A stretch of DNA of 64,000 bases from Lepisosteus oculatus (taxonomy: Eukaryota; Chordata; Actinopteri; Semionotiformes; Lepisosteidae): the NCBI RefSeq assembly GCF_040954835.1, contig NC_090707.1, positions 17,440,570-17,504,569 on the forward strand. The letters are read 5' to 3'. The translations under genes and the position numbers were made by a program. This document shows, in pieces, positions 12,782 through 23,300 of the stretch (position 1 is the stretch's first letter; each line of letters starts with the position of its first letter). Under the pieces are notes generated by a model, which was not told the origin of the DNA, made no database searches, and saw only the letters and a program-made list of their open reading frames with translations.

Positions 12782-14081
12782 ATGAGCAAAGTGTTTGAGA
12801 GAGAGGTTGGATTTATTAACAGTGAACCGTCCTTAGCGGAGTGCTTCACATCCCTTCCTCCTCTTGGCGAGACATTTCAAAGTTCATCAATCAAAAACTC
12901 GTCGCTCTCAGATTCGACACTGATTCCTCCTCCTTGCGAGCAAGGATTTAGCATTCTGAACTCTGGAAACACATTTCAAAATGAGAGAAGCCCAACTTCA
13001 CAAGATGTTGACAGCGCAGCCTTAGGCATTAAACCTTTGGAATACCCATGGATGCGAGAGAAGAAAACACATAAAGGAAAACAGGCTTCGCTACCAGGGG
13101 CATCTTCCTCTGGATCTTCAACTGAAGGTCGGTGCATTTTTGATAGGATCATAATAATTAAATGCGAGGATAATGAAACAGGAAAAAAAAACAATATCAA
13201 AGAATTTTCAATGTGGCGGGTCAACTACATTCAATATATTTTATATATTCGATATATTTCTACTCATCCACTGCTGCTGGTAGTGTTGCTGTTGGCCTAT
13301 GGAAATGTCTTGAAATGAATGCATAGTCCTTTTATTATTACAAACAATGCCATTTTGTCTGGCGCTCCAAGAAGGGCGGCCATTTTAATCCTTGTCATTA
13401 TTATATGTCTAATCTGTTACATCCTTTATTTTAGACAACGAAGACTTTCAGGATAACTACGCCGCAAGTCCCTTTGACAACTCGAGACGACTGCGCACAA
13501 CCTACACGAATACCCAGCTTTTGGAATTAGAGAAGGAATTTCATTATAACAGGTACCTTTGCAGACCAAGGAGAATTGAAATCGCAACTCTTTTAGATTT
13601 AACTGAAAGACAAGTTAAAGTCTGGTTCCAAAACAGGCGAATGAAGCATAAAAGACAATCTCGCTTCAAGCAAGGGAAAATAAATGAATCCAAAGGCATA
13701 TTAAGTAACGGTGATAACAACAATGGCTTTCCTAGAGGACTTTCAGAGACAGGACTGAATCCGGATCCTTCGAAACAGCTCAAATTTGAAGATGCATCGA
13801 ACGACCATACGTTATTGAGAGAAGCGTCTTCTTTGCCTGGAATCCAAAACGACGACAATTTCTTCATTTCAGACGAAACGGGGTACGAAACGGGAAACTC
13901 GTTCGAATGTTTAAATACCCTTTCGTTGGAGGATTTAGATACCATTTCAATTGACTCATTTACAGCAGAGCTCCCTAAACTTGGAGTAACTGACAATGAC
14001 GCAACGAACAGTGTTGCGGACACGTTTAATTTCTTGATTGAAAATATTTGTACAACAGATTTCCAGCAGCTGCAGTTTTGA
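12782..14081 (+). CDS. hoxd2: Homeobox protein Hox-D2
   Basis: Paralogue group 2 homeodomain transcription factor, nuclear; group 2 genes pattern rhombomeres and second-arch neural crest (family knowledge). Two exons, 12782-13127 and 13435-14081, joined in phase 1 (gaag|gtcggt, ttttag acceptor); 330 residues. The N-terminus has the Hox2 signature ([20 protein letters not shown]) and a conserved [10 protein letters not shown] block. The hexapeptide YPWMRE is at about 88-93. The homeodomain spans about 132-191 and has the group-2 features [15 protein letters not shown] and LLDLTERQ. The acidic, serine-rich tail ends DFQQLQF, matching the DLQHLNY type of C-terminus in Hoxa2. Intron only 307 bp. 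No frameshift, stop or splice defect is visible, and an AATAAA lies about 30 bp past the stop. Called hoxd2 rather than hoxa2/hoxb2 because it sits between hoxd3 and hoxd1-mtx2. Confidence 0.97.
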
Positions 14082-14111
14082 ACTATATTGTATGTACAAA
14101 ACGAATGCCAA

Positions 14112-14117
14112 AATAAA
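14112..14117 (+). terminator. poly(A) signal AATAAA, hoxd2 (proximal)
   Basis: AATAAA begins 31 bases after the hoxd2 stop; a second lies at 14197-14202. Either would give an unusually short 3' UTR (about 50-140 nt). Confidence 0.55.
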
Positions 14118-14219
14118 TTTGAATGAACACCCCTACGCGCCTCCTCTATCATTCTTTATCATTTTATTTTTTGTTTTAATTAATATATTCGAGATAAATA
14201 AATATATATTTATACTACA

Positions 14220-17200
14220 ACACTAGTCTGACCACTTTTTAAGATTATTTAACCTAAAATAATTAGTTGTTTAAACTATTTCATTACATCCTCGTTTAGG
14301 ACAACAAAAAACTTCAACCTAAAATGAGCTCTTCATTTAGTAGATTTATTTACTGAGGTACCGTAGATATTAGCATGCCCAAAGTAAAGGAAAATTAATG
14401 CTCTGCACCCATTATTTTATAATATAAAGATGCATTTGTAGGTTTGTAATCTAGCAGTAATAAAATACGAAGAAAATACTCTTGAAACCTATCATTGCAC
14501 GTAGTTCTGTTACAAGTAATGGAAATTATACTTTTGTTTTATTTCAGCATCCTCTGTGAAACATTAATAACTACATTTTGCTTTTGGAGAACATTTTATG
14601 TTTAACGTGTAAACGAAGATTCAAGTTTTAAAGGCAGAGGATGGGAATTATACGTTTGCCTTAGGCCTACATCATAATATTTGTTATTGGGTAACGAAAA
14701 TTAATACTATTCAAATATTGTTAATTACTTTGAATCTGTTTATCTTACTGATATGCAATTGATCACTGTACATATGTAATGCGTTAACTTTCTAAAATCG
14801 TATGAATTACATTAGTCTTTTTATATACATTATGATAAAATAATATAATGACATTAGCAAATCGAAAATTGAAACGAAATGATCACGTATACAGTAAAAT
14901 ACCACAAACTTGTATCTAGTATCTGTCTTTAGTTGTGAGCTACTTCCACAGTGCCTATTTGAAAATGTGAAGAGCTAAAACGTACATATAAATTTAGGGA
15001 TAGTAAGGGAATAAATATTTGAAACACACGAATTTCATTTTATGGAAAGAAAGGTCAGCAGTATTTACCATCTTTCTTAGCAAATTGACTATTTCAAGAC
15101 AAACCTTGGTGTGTTTGCACTTTATCGTGTAGGGCAATATATTTTATTAATTGGTCGTATATGTATTTTGTGCTGATAACGTATTAATGCTACACTTTAC
15201 TAAATAAATATTTTAATGCATTAAACAAAGACAATGTGACGTTTTCTGGGCTAATTTCTCTGACTTGACTTAAAGAACAAGTGAAGTATGTATACCTGCA
15301 TTCAGAAAAAGCAGCTATGGCACTTGTTTGTCTTAGTGTTAACTGTGTTGTAAAAAGCACCTCAGTTGCCTTTTTTTCATTAAATTATTTAATGGAGCAG
15401 GCTAGTTTTTTTTTTCCACAGACATTTCACTTGCCTTCCAAGTAGCCTAAAGCTATAGATCATTCTTGCGCTATAGTACAAGACACACAAAAGGCCAGCC
15501 TACACAATTCTTTGTTTTGAGGTGTTCAACCACAGCAGCTCACTGAATCACGTGACGTATATCCCACGAATAGTGAACTTAATAGTTCGTACTGATAAAA
15601 TGTATCAATGTGAATGTTCAGTTTTCTTACCGCAAGAAAATACAGATAATATTCCTTGTACACATAGAGTGATCTGTATAAGGGAACGGCTCCAACAAAC
15701 ATGCTTTGGGAATGAACTAGTACGCAAGTGGCCTTCCAGAGAGCTCTCTTGTCAGTGGGGTGTTATTAAGAGTTCATCAATCACCGAGTGTGCACTTTCT
15801 GCTCGACAGCAGTCCCACCTCTTCCGAGCAGGACTGGGGCAGATGGGATGCGTCCAGACTTCACCGCCAAAGACAGTATTTCTGAAACGTACAAATCACG
15901 CATTTAATAGTCATGTAATGGTGTTCAAAATGTCCGGTGATGATGACGACGACGATGATAATATCAACAGTAATACAAACAATTCCCTCCGTTTTTCACA
16001 ACCGACTAAGGAAGAAACAGTTCTTTAAACCAACACTCGGTGTAGAAGTTAAATGTTCGAGCTATAAAAGACTAATTGGGGTTACTTTAAAATTCGGTCA
16101 TTAATTTGTCCAAGCAATATAGCAGAAACTTATTCTACATTTTATTACTTCTATGAACTGAATCAGGGATAAGAACGTGGATTTTAAGGACATACAGACC
16201 ACCAACACGACTAAAGTGTACAACGACTTTTGTTTTAAACTAACAATAAACACACCTCCAGAGAAACTAACCAACTTGGATCTGCAACACACCAGCCTCC
16301 GTGTAAGAGCATGTTGTCAGGTGAGTAAGCCAACTCCTTGAAAATGATACGAATAAGAAATACAGGCGCCAAAGATGAACACAGTGGATGAGAGCTGGAA
16401 ATTGGGAAGCATAAAGCAATGTTTGTAAAAAAAAACTTTAGAATTCCTTGGTTTGTTTAAAGTGACCACAGATGTATTCTGTGTGTAATGTGAGGTTAAT
16501 AAACAAAATACCTTAATACAAAAGAAACAATATCCACACACAAAGTCGTTTGTGAGATGCCCTTTTGAAATTACATTTTAACACATTGCACATACAATTA
16601 GATATATTTTGCTCCATGCCTTACAGCATATGTATGGATCTACCATCCTTATCACCCCAGTCGAACTCCTATATGTTTGAAATAGCTTGGGAACGCTGCA
16701 TGCACTCAAAATTATTTAAATGATATATCCGTTTTCAATTTCCAAGCTTGACATCCAGCTACTTAAAAGGGACTCGTGTGGCACATTTCAGGGATAAGAA
16801 TTGTCAGAGACAACAACAGTGATGGACAACATTGTTTTTCATAATCACATTTTTTCAGGAGTCAGGGCCTTGGCGTCGGAAACAGGCAGGGGAAGGGATA
16901 AGAAAAATGTATTCTTATTTATTCTTATCGAGTCAGTCGTTGGTAGGACCCAAGAATGAAATGTTAGAGAATTGTTGTTTATATGAAGATTGCTGTGGAG
17001 AATACCTTTGAGAGCCGTGTTGACGTGTTCTGTTTAGACAAACTGTTTGATGGTAAATGTCGGCACTCTATCATTTACTTCAAAGAAAAGGGGAAATGTT
17101 TTTTAAGTGTCCTAAAGTGTCCCAATTAAAACAATGTAATTGTTTTATGTAACAGTTTGAATGTTTGAGCACTATGGTTTTTGAGTGTGTTTGACAACTA

Positions 17201-18143
17201 ATGATGAGAGGAGAGGGAGGAAGTGATTAAGGATGTAGTGATGGGGTGTTAGAGGAATTGAGAGGGTAGGATTTACACCGCTTTTATGCTAGTCGTTTTA
17301 CACTTCCCTGGGAACATTTCACATTACGGTGAACATTTTATGAAGAGAAAACTGAAAACATTGCAAGCTTAAAGCAACTGTAGAAAATCACAGCAATGTG
17401 GAATGCAATACCCCACAGATACATACTCTTTAAAAAACAATGAAAAGCATGTTTTGCTTTATCTAGCATTTTGTATTGATAACCTACTCAAGAGTATAAA
17501 TTGTTATACTATGTAGGCATGCCTTGTAAATATATGAAGGTTAAAAAAACTTGTTTTTATTTAAATGAAAACGATAACATAACATTGACTCTAGAAATAA
17601 CGTTATTATAAAATTCTATTTAATGTTTCTTGAGATCATTTTTTCTGTATTTTTCAGGTGCGTTCTATTGCGAACCGAACCCTTAGGGGTTAATAATGCA
17701 CGTGTCCTTTTGCACCGACTTCGTCACTGGAACTGAGAACTAGTTACATGAATGAACACATGTAACTTTATCAGTGATTGAGAAGATAGTTGAGCTTCTT
17801 TGAGCCAGGTGAGGAATTCTGGCTCTTCAGATGTTTTTTTTTTTATTTAAGCGTTAAAAGGCATTAATCTTTAACTGATTTAAAATTACAGAAGTGAAAC
17901 GCACGAGGTAATTAAGACGTATTACAGAATAAATACGGCATGCAATATGTTCATTTCTAATTACCACATCACGCAGTGTGTTTCATGAAAATAGTCTTAC
18001 CTGAACCTTCCGTTTACATTTAAAACTGCCCTGGGAATAGCAATGTATTCAGTGCTTATCTGTCTCCTGCTGATAAAGTTTCACCAACTACTGTTGGGAA
18101 ATCCTGAAAGCATGAACGCGAACGACTCCAATCGTGCTCTGTG
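14220..18143. other. hoxd2-hoxd1 intergenic region
   Basis: About 3.9 kb without a recognised gene or transposon. The longest open frame in the spacer is 168 codons (15522-16028, + strand), ending with an acidic DDDDDDD run from a GAY-triplet repeat near 15940; it matches no family I know. A PBX-HOX-type site lies at 15774. Segments near 15540 (CACGTG) and 16590-16800 are less AT-biased and could be regulatory. Confidence 0.45.
15774..15783 (-). promoter_or_regulatory. candidate PBX-HOX bipartite site (TGATTGATGA)
   Basis: Reading the minus strand gives TGATTGATGA, a full match to the TGATNNATKR consensus bound by PBX with anterior HOX proteins (established motif). A MEIS-like TGACA half-site (TGTCA on +, about 15751) lies some 25 bases away. 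It sits 2.5 kb upstream of hoxd1 and 1.7 kb downstream of hoxd2, where an autoregulatory rhombomere element would be plausible. Single sites occur by chance, so confidence is low. Confidence 0.3.
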
Positions 18144-18187
18144 ATTGGATCATGAAAGCACATGACCACGCCCGCTCCATAGCGGGC
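18144..18187 (+). promoter_or_regulatory. hoxd1: hoxd1 proximal promoter elements
   Basis: An inverted CCAAT box (ATTGG, 18144-18148), ATCATG, CATGACC and a KLF/Sp-type CCACGCCCGC follow in 35 bases, 95-140 bases upstream of the ATG. A perfect 7-bp inverted repeat (GCCCGCT, CCAT, AGCGGGC) occupies 18170-18187. No strong TATA is visible; aatatttac at 18189 is the nearest AT element. Confidence 0.45.
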
Positions 18188-18280
18188 AATATTTACATCT
18201 TGAGCTTGGAAAGTACAGTAAGTAATCAGGAATAGCACGCAATCATTCACCTTTGTGGAGGATCATTGAGGGGAAAAATA

Positions 18281-19358
18281 ATGAATACGTACTTTGACTA
18301 CTTTTCCAGTGGAGACGTGTTAGGTTTGTCTGCAAAATGTTGTCACGGTGAGCACAGGTCTGTCCCGCTACAGAATTCATTAACTGGGGAGACTGTGGGG
18401 AGATTGCCAATAAGTATAAATGCCTTGGATCATCCTTCGGTGTCATCAGGAATGCTGCCTCCGAGCAGATTTGAAATCCCTTATGAAAATACTGCAAGTG
18501 GCGCCGAGATCAACTATTTTGGTCAGGGAATAGGCTACGATGTAACCTATGGATGTCACAACGAACTCGAGGACAGCGGGGCACATGTCCAGTACCTGAA
18601 TTCTGTATACTCAGGAAATGGATCGTTCCCACTAAATCACGGAGAGACCTCGTACAGCGGTAATGTCGAGCAAGACCAATACAAGCACCATTCTAAAACA
18701 TTACAGGGCTTTTGCACGGGGAGCTATCAAAGCCTTTCGTCTCCTCAAGTAAGTTACTCAAAACCTGAAGAGACACAAGTTGCTGCAAACACCTTCGAGT
18801 GGATGAAAATCAAGAGAAATCACCCTAAAACCAGTAAGTACTTCAAATGAGTAAAAACTTAATTACGTAGCTAAGGCAATACGCCAACTTTTTCAAACCA
18901 GGCTTCAGATTGCATGACCACCTGTGCGCGATGTCCGGAGACAGCAATTGATCTTCCTCCCTTGTCTGCCTTTAAACATACGAGGATATTAAGACTTATC
19001 TTTCCCTTTCTCATTTTTGTTTTCAGGTAAAACGGTCGATTATGGGTTACCGAGTGCCGCCGCGACAGCTCGAACAAATTTCACTACCAAACAGCTCACT
19101 GAACTCGAAAAGGAATTTCATTTTAATAAATATCTAACCCGGTCTCGGAGGGTCGAGATAGCCACCACCCTGCATCTTAATGAGACCCAGGTGAAAATCT
19201 GGTTTCAGAACAGAAGAATGAAGCAGAAAAAGAGAGAGAGAGAAGGCCTGGCGACTGTCCTTCCGCCTCACGTTTCGAAGAACTCGGACACTTCTTCCTC
19301 CGAAAACAATTCTCCATCTTCTTCCCCATCGTGTTCTCCCCAAACATCTGTGTGTTAA
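18281..19358 (+). CDS. hoxd1: Homeobox protein Hox-D1
   Basis: Paralogue group 1 homeodomain transcription factor, nuclear; early hindbrain and neural patterning and retinoic-acid-responsive in relatives (family knowledge). Two exons, 18281-18833 and 19027-19358, joined in phase 1 (acca|gtaagta, gttttcag acceptor); 294 residues. The N-terminus [19 protein letters not shown] corresponds to MSSYLEY..GGDVLSLAPK of human HOXD1. The hexapeptide-type motif [10 protein letters not shown] is at about 171-180. The homeodomain spans about 196-255 with group-1 residues ([39 protein letters not shown]). The tail is short and serine-rich, ending TSVC. The ATG at 18281 is the first in frame. Intron only 193 bp. 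The protein lacks the alanine/proline expansions of mammalian HOXD1 (328 residues) but is otherwise complete. Confidence 0.97.
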
Positions 19359-20096
19359 CTGTGCATTTCCCAGGAGGGGCACAAGCCGCTCTCTGTGATT
19401 TATCCGGGTCCCAACATTGCCGTCCACGCTGGTAACATCCAAGGTTTTCACTGACAGCATACTCCATTATGATTGCTTGTTTTTTTTATTAACAGAATAG
19501 CTCACCTTATGGTTACGGCTTTGACTTATTTCTAGAAATAAGGATTTCGCAACGTCCTGCCAAACATGGCCCGCTCCTCATTCTAATGTAATTGTAATCG
19601 TTTACAACTTGTCTTTCAGGTCGTTGGTTTCCTTTATTTGTCGCTTCATCGTATTAAAAGCACAAATGATGTACACAGTAAATACAGTAATTATCCCTTG
19701 CACTGATCTTTTTTTAAATGTTAATTTATATCTGTGTTTGTAAATATGGTCTGTTTTGTATTTTAAATTTTAAGTTGTCAAAGACAACGTGTTGACTGTG
19801 TTGGATTTAAGAATGTATTATGCCTAAACCAGATATTGCCTTACCAGATTCTACTACGTGGCTTTAATAAGTGTGCATCATTCCTGGTATTTAAGAGTGG
19901 GAGGTGTTGCAATTTACAGGAACTTAATTTCACATATTAAAACGACTTCCATTTTCACGGTGAGAAGTGTTTAACACTCTATAACGAACCAAAGATTTAA
20001 GAATTCTGTTTTAAAAACGATTACATTTGTTGGACCAAATCAGGTTATCCTCAGGAACACCTTCATATGATATGAAGTTTGCACTATAGAAGCCTC

Positions 20097-20110
20097 AGGT
20101 TCAAAGGTTA
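20097..20110 (+). promoter_or_regulatory. nuclear-receptor direct-repeat-like motif 3' of hoxd1
   Basis: GGTTCA-A-AGGTTA resembles a DR1 (spacer 1) nuclear-receptor element about 740 bases past the hoxd1 stop; an isolated AGGTCA half-site is at about 20636. Group 1 genes in HoxA and HoxB have 3' retinoic acid response elements, but these are DR5 or DR2; no clean DR5 was found here. Weak candidate. Confidence 0.2.
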
Positions 20111-20321
20111 ACTTGCTGCTACAAGTGGTCTATTGTTGTAGGTTCAATGTCGATTCTTTTTTTAATACTTGGGACACTGACTTAAAAAACAAACAAAAAT
20201 GTGTATTCCGTTGTGATACACGACTAGTTCAAAGAGTTTAACATCAGCTTTAAAACCATAAGTTTTATTTAATAGGTAATTACATGTAATTTTACTTGAA
20301 TATGTAAACCACGCTTTTTAA

Positions 20322-20327
20322 AATAAA
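20322..20327 (+). terminator. poly(A) signal AATAAA, hoxd1 (candidate)
   Basis: First AATAAA after the hoxd1 stop with GT-rich sequence downstream (cgggtgtttattttaac and a GTT repeat), implying a 3' UTR of about 0.97 kb. Confidence 0.45.
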
Positions 20328-20339
20328 CGGGTGTTTATT

Positions 20340-23300
20340 TTAACAACTTTGTTGTTGTTGTTTTAATCAGTGGTGATAAGTAGCTTGCGTGAATCCTGAT
20401 GGAAAAGGAAGAAAAAAAATGTTTTAATGCAGGTTGTACTAAAAGTGTTGAACATATGATGAAAATTCTGTTTAAATTTCTGTTCTATTTTAAAGAGATA
20501 CGGGAATAATATGAGAATAACGACACCACATATCCACAGTTGTTGCTTTGCAAACTGGTATTTAAATACTAGCACAAAAAATGTTGATTGTAATTTGATT
20601 CTTCTGTCGCAAATTACAGAGCTGGATTTCGGCAGAGGTCACGCTACCTTTATTTATCTAGAAATGTAGTGCTAGACTCGCATATTTCGAGCTCCTTTGG
20701 CCATGAGCTAATAAAATATGTTATTTGTTGTCTTGGACCTTTCAAGTCATTTTGTACAGGTCGTATAAAAGTATGTTAGCTGGTCTGTGTTTACAGTCGG
20801 TTCTCAACGATTATGTCGTAGTGACTCGATTAAAAATTATTCAACATAGTTTGGGATTTTTCTCTTACTGAAGCTAATTGATCTTTATTATTGCTAAATA
20901 TGTAGTTGTTATGAATGAGACATTTAAATTTAGGGAGTGTGTTACTTTTGTATGATAAAGTGTGGAGACCGGCTCCTATGGCATTGTGTCAAACAGGACA
21001 TTTCACTGCGTCCCTCTGAAAAGCTCACTGGTCAGCATTCTTCGGCACTTTTTGTGTTAATGAATTGTACTAAAACAAAACAGAAACTCCATGCTGAGGG
21101 CGGTATTTCAAAGGCCCAGTGGTCTCAAAGGCTCTCTTCGGGATTCTCCCCATGGTTCTCTGATACCAGAATTATTAGCAAACATTATTACAAGGGTGTA
21201 ACGTTTAATATGTATTACGTATGGGTTTCTATCTGCAGATAATGGATCTTAGTTCGTGCTGAAATATTATATATGGCGCGCATTCACCTACACAGCCTAA
21301 TCCATATGCTTGTAAAGGTAAAGGTATTTCTCCTTAGAAAAGCCTATTGTGTGGGCCCTTGATATCACCCCCACTGTTTTCCTCCTTTTACATTGTCAGT
21401 CTCTGATCCTTGTCTGTAGTACGTCTTTAAGCCTTTGATGATCAGAGATATGTTTAAGATTACCATACAAACAATAGGTAAAACTGTTCGGAGATCTGAA
21501 GGCATTGTGAAACCCACAGTTGCGTTGTTGCACTTGTTTGATATCCAGGTTTTACTTCAGAGGAGCGGAAGAACCACGGGCATCTTGTAAATGTTTGAGA
21601 TACAGTGCCCTTCTTTTCTCCGGGGGGTACCGGGTCATCAAAAGTTCACAGCCTAACTAACCAAAAGGTTAGTAGACGTGCAAGTTTACACACCGATTAC
21701 TAATTAAGGCAGGCAGTTTGAAGATCTTTACTTATGAATCAAATTTTATTTCCTAAAAGTGAAAAACAGAATACTAATTTAATTGATCCGAAAAGATATA
21801 GTGTGCTCATCTATCGACTTTCTTTTTCTGTTCTAGAACGACGTGAAGTTCTTTTCAAAGATTTACGTCTTCTAGGAGTATAGCGATCCTTTGAATGCTT
21901 TGTGAAAGAAATAAGACTTGCAAATCTTGGGACGGATCAGATATATGAATGAAGAGAAAAAAAATATAATTACCAGATTTTTGTTTATTATTATTGTAAT
22001 ATATACAAACTATAAAATTAAGTAGGCTTAAGTACAAGGTAAAGGTATATGTACGACAGAAGCAAAATGTTGTTCCTAGGCAAACTGGTAGAAAAGTAGG
22101 CTAGACCTACATGTACAGCCTTTTAAAAGTACTAAAATTCTTTTCTTCAGGTAGGCTATATCATTTCCCCTGCCGCAGAAGCGATTTTTATTTTTACAGG
22201 TTATACATTTTAAGTGAGAAATGGAAATATATAGCTAATTTAATTTTTGTAATCTAATTTAATTCTCGAAAAAGAAAAGACAAATAGGTATAAGGATTTT
22301 AAAATGTAATGTTAATTATTATTGCAAAACGCTTCCATACGCTATTCTTTTTGATGAATTGGGACTTAGGTAAAACGATTTAAAGAGATAAATCTTTTTG
22401 CTTTTTTAAGTCAGGTTAAAGCGAGTTTGATTTCCTTAATTAGTTCTTTTACTATAAAATATCTATGTGCCGGAGAAGCATTTCTACATTATTTTATTAA
22501 AGAACACTCGACAAATTTAGTTTTTTTTTGTAAAATCATTTTTAAAGAAATTATACAAATATACAAAAAAAGAGGAAAACAAAGAACACGTCAATCAAAA
22601 ATTAAGAGTGTAATAGCACTTCAATATGACAATTATCTTAATTATAATTACTGATTACACAATTGAAAGAACGAAAGGTCGTAATAGAAAACTTTAAGCA
22701 TGTAGTAACAATTTCATGTGCTATACAGCAGAGACTATATACGCTTTTTAATCATTGAAAATGCCATTGAATTTAGGTAGGGCGTCCAGACTTACAAGAG
22801 TGCAAACCTCCTTTTCCAAAATGTCCTTTCAAGCTTAAATACACTTACATTACTATTATACTTAAAATGTAATGTATAATTGGTCTTCAGTTCTTAATGT
22901 CACTATAGTGGGTTAGAATCATTCTCACAATTTTTTAAAGGAATTCTATTGTTTGAACAGAAGAAGCATTATATAATTCTTAAAATATTATATAATATAT
23001 TAGCAGAATTGTAACGTATTTCCACCAAAAAGTTACATCAGTTTTTAACCTTATATCAGGTTCATTGTCTGCTTGGTTACAGTTAAAAGGCTTGCCTAAA
23101 TATGATTCTTCATAACAATACATCCGTAATTAAAAAGTTTACATTCGGGTGCTGTGCCTTTAAACACAGCTTCATGCAGAAAACGTCTTCACAAGCCTAC
23201 TACTGTGTTTTTCCTTCTGTGTTCATAGTGGATATAGCCTCAGAAAAGTCAGGTAACCTGCTGTAGCCCGACCATTTTAAGTAAATGAGCACAATCGTCC

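Noticed and set aside
13131..13134. Alternative hoxd2 donor four bases downstream (g|gtgcat)
   Set aside because: Would give phase 2 and break the frame into the homeobox; the donor after 13127 gives phase 1 and a continuous protein.
13544..14152. 202-codon minus-strand open frame
   Set aside because: Antisense to hoxd2 exon 2; an incidental frame produced by the codon bias of the real gene.
15940..15965. Acidic Asp run as sign of a real protein
   Set aside because: Comes from a short GAY-triplet repeat, which can arise by slippage.
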